From positions 1 through 64,000 of the forward strand of contig NZ_JBKHKJ010000003.1 of assembly GCF_046546515.1 (NCBI RefSeq): 64,000 bases of DNA. Direction: 5' to 3'. Below the pieces are notes generated by a model. That model saw only the letters and a program-made list of their open reading frames with translations. It was not told where the DNA came from and searched no databases. The position numbers were made by a program, and so were the translations under genes. This stretch comes from Parasediminibacterium sp046546515 (GTDB lineage Bacteria > Bacteroidota > Bacteroidia > Chitinophagales > Chitinophagaceae). Each line of letters begins with the position of its first letter. Positions within the stretch are counted from its first letter, which is position 1. Positions 1 through 8,300 of the stretch are shown in pieces.

Positions 1-54
1 CGAGACATCAGTGCAACAACAGTTTATCAAGCAATAATTATTGTTCAATAATAC

Positions 55-92
55 AAAATGCCCTGCCCCCTATTTGGGAGTGGGGCATTTTT
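55..92. terminator. Rho-independent terminator-like hairpin
   Basis: AAAATGCCC pairs with GGGCATTTT around a C/G-rich middle, and a short T run follows on the plus strand. No gene that it could terminate is visible within the window, so it may serve a gene to the left of position 1. Confidence 0.5.
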
Positions 93-149
93 ATAAATTC
101 CATTCTTCTTAGATATTGCATACTGATGTGCTTTCAGGTCAATTGCTTT

Positions 150-326
150 AACCCGGATTTTGCAGTTGAAATCTATTGCAAGCCACAAATACTTCAAACA
201 CAAGCATTTGCTTGATTTTTTGGCCTTGCCATAGTACACTATGTTTTCGACCAAAAATTCGGCTCAAATACTTGTCTTTATTGCATTTGAGCCTTTCTTA
301 ACGAAGTCAACTGCAAAATCCGGGTT
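150..326. repeat. 177-bp palindromic MITE-like element, copy 1 (full)
   Basis: The element begins AACCCGGATTTTGCAGTTGA and ends with the exact reverse complement, giving a perfect 20-bp terminal inverted repeat. The two arms (about 78 nt each) remain imperfectly complementary up to a centre reading CATAGTACACTATG, so the whole unit can fold into one long hairpin. A second full copy of the same length lies at 15273-15449, a right half at 16242-16335 and a left half at 19143-19186. It encodes no transposase, so it would have to be moved in trans. It fills most of the non-coding stretch before the first gene. Confidence 0.85.
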
Positions 327-350
327 TAATCATTTAATTTTCGGTATAAC

Positions 351-1151
351 ATGAAAAAGATAACAATTTTCGCCATTTTATTTATTTCAATAACCTTCTC
401 TTCCCAAGGGCAAGACGTGGGTAAATGGAGGGCAGGTAGTCCTTTTAAATTAACCGGGGGCGTATATACTTTAACTTGCTTTGTATCGAGGCCTGATGAA
501 GAATGGGCTTATGATGCTAAAATAAAGAAGTTGAATGTGTTGAAAGAAAACCAGGAATGGATTAAAACGCAAGCGTTGAAATATGGGTTTAGTGTGGATT
601 TTAGCGAGAGCGGGCATTTGGGTTTAAAAGAAGACATAAAGCTGCCTTCTATTGAAAGCGGCACAGGCTCGGGTAAAGAACCCGTAAATTTAGTATCCCA
701 AGTACTCTATAAGGCTGGGTATAAAAGCACTTTAGATTTGTTTGACTGGGTGAAGCACCATACAAAAGCGGAAAACCTGCAAGTGATTATTTTTGCAAAA
801 GGTCAGGGAAGGGGGTATTCGATGGCTTCGAGCAGCGCCATGAACAAGGAAAAATATTTTGTTGAAGGTACTGTTTTGTACGAAACATCTACTTCAGGTA
901 AGGAGTCGTCCACATCCGCAATTGCACATGAGATATTGCATTTATATGGTGCATGGGACTTGTATAAAACATTTTGCCAAACAGCAGAAAATGAAAAGAA
1001 AGCCAGAGAGTTGTTCCCTAACTCGGTAATGCTAAAAGTTTCTAATAACCTTAATAGCTTGGAAGTAGATAAAGTAACGGCCTGGCGCATTGAATGGAAC
1101 AATGAACCCGAAGAATGGTACGAATCGTTCCGTGGGGATTGCAGGCAGTGA
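351..1151 (+). CDS. secreted metzincin-like zinc metalloprotease-like protein
   Basis: A 266-residue protein whose first 20 or so residues (MKKITIFAILFISITFSSQG) form a clear Sec signal peptide. Residues 193-203 read HEILHLYGAWD, which fits the HExxHxxGxxD zinc-binding pattern of metzincin peptidases that use Asp as third ligand (snapalysin-type); ordinary metzincins have His there. The rest of the sequence is not recognised and has no obvious propeptide or C-terminal sorting domain, so periplasmic or extracellular location is inferred. It stands alone, upstream of a convergent Hsp20 gene. The metal-site call rests on one motif; peptidase activity is inference. Confidence 0.65.
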   Translation: MKKITIFAILFISITFSSQGQDVGKWRAGSPFKLTGGVYTLTCFVSRPDEEWAYDAKIKKLNVLKENQEWIKTQALKYGFSVDFSESGHLGLKEDIKLPSIESGTGSGKEPVNLVSQVLYKAGYKSTLDLFDWVKHHTKAENLQVIIFAKGQGRGYSMASSSAMNKEKYFVEGTVLYETSTSGKESSTSAIAHEILHLYGAWDLYKTFCQTAENEKKARELFPNSVMLKVSNNLNSLEVDKVTAWRIEWNNEPEEWYESFRGDCRQ

Positions 1152-1230
1152 CACTATTTTTACTCCTGCCCTATTCTTAGTGCTTCTTCGTGTCTTTGTG
1201 GCTTCTTGGAAAAATAAATAGGGTGGACAT

Positions 1231-1259
1231 AAAAAAACCCCATGCAATAAAGCACGGGG
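1231..1259 (-). terminator. terminator of the Hsp20 gene
   Basis: Read on the minus strand, CCCCGTGC pairs with GCATGGGG (one G-T wobble) across a six-base loop and is followed by seven T residues. It lies about 25 bases past the hsp20 stop codon. Confidence 0.7.
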
Positions 1260-1284
1260 CCATTAAAAACACACAAACACAAAA

Positions 1285-1713
1285 CTATAAAATTGTAATT
1301 TCTTTAGGCAAAACCTTTACTTCTTCTTTTTTAGGAAGCAATAGTTTTAAAATCCCGTTTTCATATTTTGCTTGAATATTTTCGCCATCAATCTTGTCGT
1401 CCAAGCTAAAGCTGCGTTTAAAGCTTTCATGGCTAAACTCGCGCCTAATGGTTTTGTAATCCTTTTCTTCAGTTTCTTCTTTCTTTTCAAAACTGATTGT
1501 CAACAAGCCATTTTCTACGTTTACTTTAAAGTCTTCCTTATTCCTGCCAGGTGCATTCAATTCTAAATGGTACCCATCAGTGCTTTCATGGATGTTAACC
1601 GCAGGGATAGAAGTGTTTGTGTGCAAGTCTTTCCCCCAGCCTGCTGGGAAAGTGTTGAAAATTTCATCAAACAAGTAGTTGATGCTTCTTGGGCTGTGCT
1701 TTACTAGTGTCAT
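1285..1713 (-). CDS. Hsp20/alpha-crystallin small heat shock protein
   Basis: A 142-residue protein of the usual size for class A small heat shock proteins, which are ATP-independent holdases forming cytoplasmic oligomers. The alpha-crystallin domain occupies roughly residues 35-135. It includes the typical ELNAPGRNKEDFKVNVENG stretch and the late YENGILKLLLPKKE segment, equivalent to the conserved A-x-x-x-n-GvL motif. The C-terminus carries an I/L-x-I/V-like tail (KEITIL) used in oligomer contacts. A good minus-strand terminator follows. No sigma-32-like or CIRCE site was recognised upstream. Family assignment is secure from sequence; client range is unknown. Confidence 0.95.
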   Translation of the reverse strand: MTLVKHSPRSINYLFDEIFNTFPAGWGKDLHTNTSIPAVNIHESTDGYHLELNAPGRNKEDFKVNVENGLLTISFEKKEETEEKDYKTIRREFSHESFKRSFSLDDKIDGENIQAKYENGILKLLLPKKEEVKVLPKEITIL

Positions 1714-1912
1714 AACTGATGTTTTTTATTTGTTTTTTAAAAATTGTTTTCTGATAACATACATTACAATTGCTGTTCCAAGACAATTTTTAAACCAAAA
1801 AACAGACTTTATGTCGCTTTTACTAAACAATTGATGACATTAAGACACTTTCGATACTCGAAAAAAGGCAAATTGGCTCTTTATAGAAGAAAACTAATGT
1901 GCTGCTTTACCG

Positions 1913-1920
1913 TATTTTTG
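1913..1920 (+). promoter_or_regulatory. candidate -7 box of the bacilliredoxin gene
   Basis: TATTTTTG matches the Bacteroidota -7 consensus TAnnTTTG and lies 23 bases before the ATG. A convincing -33 TTTG at the usual spacing is not seen, so this is tentative. Confidence 0.35.
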
Positions 1921-1943
1921 CACTTTAAATAAAACAATAGAAA

Positions 1944-2360
1944 ATGTACCCAGCAGAAATAGTATTGCCCATGAAGGCAGAATTGACAGAGAATGGTTTT
2001 GAAGATATGAATACAGCCACCTTGGTTAGTGATACCATTAAACAAGAAGGCACAACACTAGTAGTCATCAATTCTGTATGTGGCTGCGCAGCAGGTGCTT
2101 GCAGGCCAGGCGTGCTAATGGCTGTAAACAACGCAACTAAGAAACCCGATCATTTAGGAACCAGCTTTGCAGGTTTTGACGTGGAAGCAGTAAACAAAGT
2201 GCGTGAATTGCTATTGCCTTACCCACCATCTTCACCAGCTATTGCCTTGTTTAAAGACGGCAACTTGGTAAGCATGGTAGAGCGCCACCAAATTGAAGGC
2301 CGCCCAGCACAAGTAATTGCCCATCACCTGATTAGCGAGTTTGAAAAATATTGCAATTAG
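1944..2360 (+). CDS. BrxA/BrxB family bacilliredoxin
   Basis: A 138-residue cytoplasmic thioredoxin-fold protein of the YphP/YqiW (BrxA/BrxB) family. The family hallmark is a CGC active site, here C46-G47-C48, followed by a third cysteine at C53 (CGCAAGACRPG). In Firmicutes these proteins remove bacillithiol from S-bacillithiolated proteins. Bacteroidota homologues are common, and whether this host makes bacillithiol cannot be judged from the window. Length and ends match the family (about 140 residues, starting MYPAEIV). The gene is monocistronic, followed by a strong hairpin terminator. Confidence 0.93.
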   Translation: MYPAEIVLPMKAELTENGFEDMNTATLVSDTIKQEGTTLVVINSVCGCAAGACRPGVLMAVNNATKKPDHLGTSFAGFDVEAVNKVRELLLPYPPSSPAIALFKDGNLVSMVERHQIEGRPAQVIAHHLISEFEKYCN

Positions 2361-2403
2361 CCTGTGATTAGCCACTTAGGCACAAAGAAGTTAATTTATC
2401 TGT

Positions 2404-2430
2404 AAAGCCCCACCCTAAAGTGGGGCTTTT
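2404..2430. terminator. strong Rho-independent terminator after the bacilliredoxin gene
   Basis: AAAGCCCCAC and GTGGGGCTTT form a perfect 10-bp stem with a six-base loop (CCTAAA), ending in a T run. The A run at the other end means it could act in both directions. Confidence 0.85.
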
Positions 2431-2528
2431 GCACATTTATTCCTTTCATGGTTGATGGCAACTGCCGTTTATTATTTATCATTGCAAACTTTTCTACCAC
2501 GCCAAAGGTTTATTTATAATTTATTGAT

Positions 2529-3827
2529 ATGTACCCTAATTTATACTATGCGTTCAAGGACTTGTTTGGTTTGCAATGGCCATTCTTGAAATTAGTCAAC
2601 TCGTTTGGCTTTTTCGTGGCTATATGCTTCCTTACGGCTGCATGGTTGGTGAATCTGGAACTAAAACGAAAACAACAACAAGGCTTCTTAACCTATACCG
2701 AAGAAAAAATAATGGTGGGTGCACCTGCTTCTATTGCAGATTTGCTGGTAAATTTTTTGTTAGGGTTTGTATTTGGATATAAAATTATTGCGGCATTTGT
2801 AATGCCCACTGTTTTGAACGACCCTCAATCGTTCATCCTTTCTTCACAAGGAAATTGGCCTATTGGGTTGCTTGTTGGTGGCCTATTTGCAAGCCTAAAA
2901 TGGTGGGAAAAAAACAAAGAAAAACTAGCCAACCCCGAGCAAAGGGTTATAAGGATATGGCCAAACGACCGTGTGGGCGATATGGTTATTTACGCAGCCG
3001 TTTTTGGCTTTGCTGGCGCAAAAATATTCCACAACCTAGAAAACTGGGGCGATTTTATCAAAAACCCCATTGATGCATTGATTTCTTTTAGTGGGCTTAC
3101 CTTTTATGGAGGGTTAATATGTGCAGGTGCAGCTATTATTTTCTTTGCAAAAAAACACAAGATTATTATCATCCATTTGGCAGACGCATTTTGCCCAGCT
3201 TTGATGCTTGGCTATGCCATAGGCCGCATAGGCTGCCAAGTGAGCGGCGATGGCGATTGGGGCATTTTGAACAGCAGCTACATTTCTGCACCCACTGGGC
3301 AATTAATAGAAGCTAACCCTTATGATTTCCAGAAAGCTTTGGCACACAATTCAGACTTTTATACAAGCCAATTTAAAACACTAGATGCAGTACACCACAT
3401 ATCAGTACAGCCGTTCTGGCATTTACCCAACTGGTTGTTTGCCTACAACTACCCGCACAATGTGATCAGTGAGGGCGTAAGGGTTGCAGGCTGCGATGCC
3501 CAGCAATATTGCAGCCAACTGCCCATTGCAGTTTTTCCTACTGCTTTGTACGAGATTATTATGTGTACTACCCTGTTTTTTATCTTATGGTCATTGCGTA
3601 AGAAAATAAAAACGCCTGGCGTAATCACTGGTATTTACCTGATACTGAACGGCACAGAACGTTTTTTTATTGAAAAAATAAGGGTGAACACCAAATACGA
3701 GAGTCTCCCCTTCCAGCCAACACAAGCAGAGCTTATTTCTTTTTTATTGATTATAGCAGGGATATTTTTGTTAGTAAAAGTATCTAACAAGAAAACTGTG
3801 AAAACAGTCCCAAGTACGGCCTCGTAG
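2529..3827 (+). CDS. lgt: prolipoprotein diacylglyceryl transferase (Lgt)
   Basis: Lgt transfers diacylglycerol from phosphatidylglycerol to the lipobox cysteine of prelipoproteins in the inner membrane, the first step of lipoprotein maturation. The 432-residue polytopic protein has hydrophobic segments near residues 20-42, 68-95, 112-126, 150-166, 185-206, 215-235 and in the last 120 residues. The Lgt signature appears at residues 232-245 as GRIGCQVSGDGDWG, the Bacteroidota variant of the GRxGNFxNxE region. It is longer than the roughly 290-residue E. coli enzyme because of inserts, chiefly near residues 245-330, as is common in this phylum. The ATG at 2529 starts directly with the conserved N-terminus. 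The stop codon lies inside a downstream hairpin. Confidence 0.93.
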   Translation: MYPNLYYAFKDLFGLQWPFLKLVNSFGFFVAICFLTAAWLVNLELKRKQQQGFLTYTEEKIMVGAPASIADLLVNFLLGFVFGYKIIAAFVMPTVLNDPQSFILSSQGNWPIGLLVGGLFASLKWWEKNKEKLANPEQRVIRIWPNDRVGDMVIYAAVFGFAGAKIFHNLENWGDFIKNPIDALISFSGLTFYGGLICAGAAIIFFAKKHKIIIIHLADAFCPALMLGYAIGRIGCQVSGDGDWGILNSSYISAPTGQLIEANPYDFQKALAHNSDFYTSQFKTLDAVHHISVQPFWHLPNWLFAYNYPHNVISEGVRVAGCDAQQYCSQLPIAVFPTALYEIIMCTTLFFILWSLRKKIKTPGVITGIYLILNGTERFFIEKIRVNTKYESLPFQPTQAELISFLLIIAGIFLLVKVSNKKTVKTVPSTAS

Positions 3828-3851
3828 GGGCAGAAAATCTCCTGCCCCTAC
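3824..3851 (+). terminator. hairpin overlapping the lgt stop codon
   Basis: GTAGGGGCAG (containing the TAG stop of lgt) pairs perfectly with CTGCCCCTAC over an eight-base loop. There is no clear T run, so it may be an attenuating or mRNA-end-protecting hairpin more than a classic terminator. Confidence 0.5.
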
Positions 3852-4090
3852 ATCTAAACTTACTATGCTTAACCACTCTATAAACTTATCAAAGTATTTC
3901 TTGGGTGCTGTGTAATTATTTCCCCACATTTTAGGTATTTAACTGACCTTGCGCAGACTTATACACAAAGTCAATGTATACAATGGTTGCAGAAGCATTA
4001 ATGTAGTTTTCATAATCACCTAAAACCCTTGATAAACATACAATTTTTTATAAAGATGCAAAACATCAGTAATTCAGACTTTTTCCCACC

Positions 4091-4142
4091 ATGGGGGCAT
4101 TTTGGGGCACTCATGGTGGCATATTTCCCCCATATAGGATTG
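4091..4142. repeat. dispersed inverted-repeat element, degenerate copy
   Basis: This stretch closely matches the 59-bp element at 16402-16460 (shared CATGGGGGCATTTTGGG and CCCCCATATAGGATT segments), but its left arm has decayed. It lies in an 865-bp gene-free gap (3828-4692) that otherwise holds only the 11-bp array at 4343. Confidence 0.7.
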
Positions 4143-4342
4143 TTCTTTTGCTCGGGTCTCAAATCAATCCCAACTTTGTAGTATATAATCCCTTGTTTTA
4201 GTTGGTTCAATCCCTACAGAGGCCATAGCCTTGGTTCGTTACCCCACTGGGGCTCATTTTAATCACACAAAAAAACATTATTATGAACTACATCAGTACT
4301 CCAAAAAACACGAAAAAGTACTCACTTTTCTGCGGAAATCAT

Positions 4343-4402
4343 GCACAAAATACGCACAAATCACGCATAAAATAAGCATAAAATAAGCACAAAATACGCA
4401 TC
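4343..4402. repeat. 11-bp tandem array
   Basis: Six successive units of the type GCACAAAATAC or GCATAAAATAA start at 4343, 4354, 4365, 4376, 4387 and 4398, exactly 11 bases apart. The same motif occurs on the other strand at 30335-30440. It lies about 290 bases upstream of the small operon at 4693. Confidence 0.85.
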
Positions 4403-4692
4403 TTAAAAAACATAAAAACACTGTATTTCAATGAGTTATGATGCATGAATACCTAAAAAATAAATTTAGGGTGCCAAAAGCCAGCCAAACCAAGGTAGCA
4501 ATGCCCGTGAAAATGGGTCATAAAAGGTTTAGCTATGCTTCACTCAATATAAAATATCTAATCCTTTCCGCTACATAAAATCCTTCGTGCTGCTTTGCGT
4601 TTTGTGCCTTAGTAGCTATTTCATTTTGCACAATTCAAAACAACACAAGTGTGGCACGTTTATTTATTATGTTTTAACTAAAAAAAGGATTA

Positions 4693-4911
4693 ATGAAAAC
4701 AGCACACCAGCTTGAAGAAGATATTTTGGCCATAACAATGACTATAAACGAGCAATACCCGGAACTCTCAAAGTTTATAACGGAAATGCCCCTTAAAAAC
4801 CAAAGTGAATCCAACCCGGAAATAAACACAAAAAACTTGCAGGATTATTATAATTCCTTGCAAGTACTAGTAAAAAATTATATTCCTACTCATCTATCTG
4901 AAAAACAATAA
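4693..4911 (+). CDS. small hypothetical protein, first gene of a two-gene operon
   Basis: A 72-residue, mostly helical, soluble protein without signal peptide, membrane segment or cysteine. I do not recognise a family. AGGAT a few bases before the ATG supports the start. Its stop codon is followed after two bases by the ATG of the next gene, so the two are almost certainly co-transcribed. The coding case rests on this spacing, the ordinary codon use and the absence of any better frame. Confidence 0.7.
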   Translation: MKTAHQLEEDILAITMTINEQYPELSKFITEMPLKNQSESNPEINTKNLQDYYNSLQVLVKNYIPTHLSEKQ

Positions 4912-4913
4912 TC

Positions 4914-5312
4914 ATGACAATTGCAAAAAAGCTTGGCGTATGGATGGATCATTCAATAGCCCATTTGATGGAGTTTACAACAGACCCCATCCAAACAAAA
5001 ACAATAGAATCGAGGTTTACTAGGCAGGAACACGCATACAGTTTAGCAAAATGCGAAACATTGGTTTACTTGCAGGAGCAAAAAAAACGTTCTGCTTATT
5101 ATATGCAATTGGTAGAAATTATTAAAAATTACAAAGAAGTAATTCTCTTTGGCCCAACCTATGCAAAGGTTGATCTGTACAATGCCTTGAGAGCAGATAC
5201 CCGTCTAATAAAAACGAAAATTGAAATAAGGCAAACTGAAAAGATGAGCGAGAACCAATTGCACGCATTTGTAAAGCAGCATTTTTCAAGGAAGGGTGGT
5301 ATTACTTTTTGA
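4914..5312 (+). CDS. hypothetical cytoplasmic protein, eRF1/host-attachment-like
   Basis: A 132-residue soluble protein. The opening (KLGVWMDHSIAHLMEF), the central predicted strand VILFGPTYAKVDLYNAL and the final helical segment ending in HFSRKGG resemble small Bacteroidota proteins often found with stress genes. They also vaguely recall the bacterial eRF1/host-attachment fold, in which a conserved GP..AK segment sits in a Rossmann-like core. That comparison is from memory and weak. It is translated immediately after the 72-residue protein with a two-base gap. No enzymatic motif is evident and no function is assigned. Confidence 0.75.
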   Translation: MTIAKKLGVWMDHSIAHLMEFTTDPIQTKTIESRFTRQEHAYSLAKCETLVYLQEQKKRSAYYMQLVEIIKNYKEVILFGPTYAKVDLYNALRADTRLIKTKIEIRQTEKMSENQLHAFVKQHFSRKGGITF

Positions 5313-5380
5313 TTTTTAATTTCCATAATAAGTTAGCGATTAGTCCAAACCCCTCAAAAACTGAGAAAAGTGAGTAAAAT

Positions 5381-8300
5381 ATGACAGAACAAAAAGCACC
5401 AACAAAGCATAAATGGCTAAAAATTACAGGCTTAATGATAGGCTGTTTTTTGCTGTTGGTCATATTTGCAATTACTTGGCTTCAAACAGCATCAGGCAAA
5501 AACTTTGTGCTTACTAAGGCTGTAGGCTACTTGCAAAAAAAGATTGGCACAGGGGTAAAAGTTGGCGGGCTAGATTATAGTATACCTAACTGGATAAAAC
5601 TAACAGATGTTGTATTTATAGACAAGCATAAAGACACTTTATTGGGCGGGCAGTCTCTATACGTGAAGCTAGATATGTTAGCCCTGATTAGGGGTAATAT
5701 TGTATTAAACGAAATAAAACTAAACCAAATCAACATAAACATCAACCGTTCTGCTAAAGACAGCAGTTTTAATTTCCAATATATTGTAGATGCTTTCGCA
5801 AGCAAAAACCCCGACACAACCAGCAAAAAGGCTACCCAGCTTTCAATAGGGAAAGTATATCTGGACAGCATTGCTTTTAAATATAACGATGGGGTAAGCA
5901 AGCTAACTTGCAACGCAGTAGTAGGGCATTTGTATGGTAAACTAGAGGCCATAGACCTAGGCAAGATGAACTTTGCTGTAACAGATTTTATCCTTAACAA
6001 CACCGCCGTAACCGTAATAGACAAAAGCCCTAAGATAGATAAGCCAGTTGGGGTAGATACATCTTCTACCACCTCCTCCCCTTTCAATTTGTCGGCAAAC
6101 AATATTGATGTCCAAAAATTAACGGTAAGCTATGCAAGTCTGAAAAGTGGGTTAGATTATTATAACAGGATTGATACCCTTCAAGTACGCAATGCCAAGC
6201 TGGATTTATTGGCACAGGCATTTGCCGCAAAAGCCTTTACACTAAACAATTCTGCATTTACATTGGTAACAAACGATGCGGGCGTATCAATAAAAGACAC
6301 GGTGGGCAATGTGCTAAAAGTGGCTGCACAAAAAGGATGGGATGTAAGGATAGACAACATTAGCTTGGCTAAAAACAATGTTTTGATGGATAACAATGCC
6401 TACCCTGCTGCAAAGGAAGGGCTAGACTATAACCATTTAAAACTAAACAATATAGCCCTGCAAACAAACGGAGCACATTATCATTTAGATACTGCTGCTG
6501 CCAATATCTTAAGCGGCACGGTGCTGGCTAATGATTTTTTGGTAAAAAATATAAAAGGCAATATTGCTTTGGATAATAAGAAGGCATTGGCAAAGGGTTT
6601 TTTGTTAAACACGCAAAACTCGTTGATAGCTGCAGATGCAGCCCTTGTTGCGCCAGCAACAAAAGCCCTTTCGACTAAACAAGGGAACAGCAATGATTAC
6701 GAGTTTTTGGATGCGGCAAGCAAGGCAACCAGCAGCATACAAAAATCATATATTGGGTATAGCGATGTATTGTTTTTTATCCCTTCGTACAAAAGAAAAT
6801 CACCGATTGACTTAAAGCCTACCCAAAAAATATTGTTCAATGGCAAGGCTGATGGCACGTTGAAAGAACTGGATATAGCACTATTGGATGTGGCAACCGA
6901 TGATGGCAGGCTGCAACTGAATGCCAAAGGAAAGGCAGAAAATGTAATGGAGACAAAGAAGTTAAGGTACAATGTAGTAGTAAATAAACTATATGTAAAC
7001 AAAACCATCCTATCTGCCAGTATGTTGCAACAGTTAAAAAAACAGCAGGTGAATTTGCCTGTAAACATGCAGGTAAATGGCACAATAGCTGGCGGTATTG
7101 ATGATGTAAAAACCGTCTTGAAATTAACTTCCCCGTTTGGCCTAGCGAATATCAATGCCACTGTAAATAATTTTTCTAATGTAAAAGCCATGCAATACAA
7201 CCTAGATGTAACTGGCAATCAATTGCAAACGGGCAAATGGATATATCAAGATAGTTTGCTGGGCTTGTTCACAGGAAATGTAAAAATAAAAGGCAGTGGC
7301 ACAGACTACAAAAAAGCCACCATACAAACAACAGCAGCCATCAAAAGCTTTGTGGTGAAAGGGTATAAATACACCAATGTAAACTTAAATGCTGCCTTGC
7401 AAAAAGGAAGTTTTACAGCCAAAGGAACAATAAAAGATGAAAACTTAGCCACTGCAATAGACCTGAAAGGCACAGTTGGCGGTCAATACCCTACTGTGAA
7501 AGGGCATATAGCTTTAGACAATGCAGACTTGCGGAGACTTCATTTTACAAAAGACAGCATACAAATACTATCTACCATTTTTATTGATGTGGCAGACCTT
7601 AACCCAAAATCTATCAATGCCGTAGTGTCTTTAGATAGCAATATTATTATGTACAATGGCAAACGGTTATTTGCAGACAGCATGTTTATCAAAGCCAATG
7701 CAGCAAATGATACCACTAAATTATTTGTATCTGCCCCTTTTGTGCAAGCAAACATGGTTGGGAAATACGATTATGAACATTTGCCTACCGCCATCAAAGC
7801 ATTTATACAAAACAATTATTTAAAAAACATACCTGACAGCTCGCAGAAAATTGCGACTAAACTGCATATACAAAAACTACCTACCGATACTGGTAAGGTT
7901 GTTCCCCAGCAAATGGTATTTAATGCGGTATTTAGGGAAGATGCTATTATAAAAGCAATGGCACCTGCATTGGTCATGGACAAGCCAGCCATTATACATG
8001 CTTCATTTGACAATAGCCAAAAAGATACTTCAGTTGTATTAGCAGCCAATATCCCTTCTGTTTTTTACAATGCCATAGAGGCAAATAATATTATCCTGAA
8101 TGCTGATGGTATAAATAGTGCTTTAGAATTTAATTTAGGTACAAATTATGTTGTTGCGGGTGGCAACAAATTTTACAACGCTACTGCAAAAGGAAATTTC
8201 ACTGACAATACAGCAAAGTTGACTGTAAAAACAGAAGATGGCAAGAAAAAAGAGTTTTATGCCATAAGCACAGTGATAGAATTACTAAAAGATGAAACAA

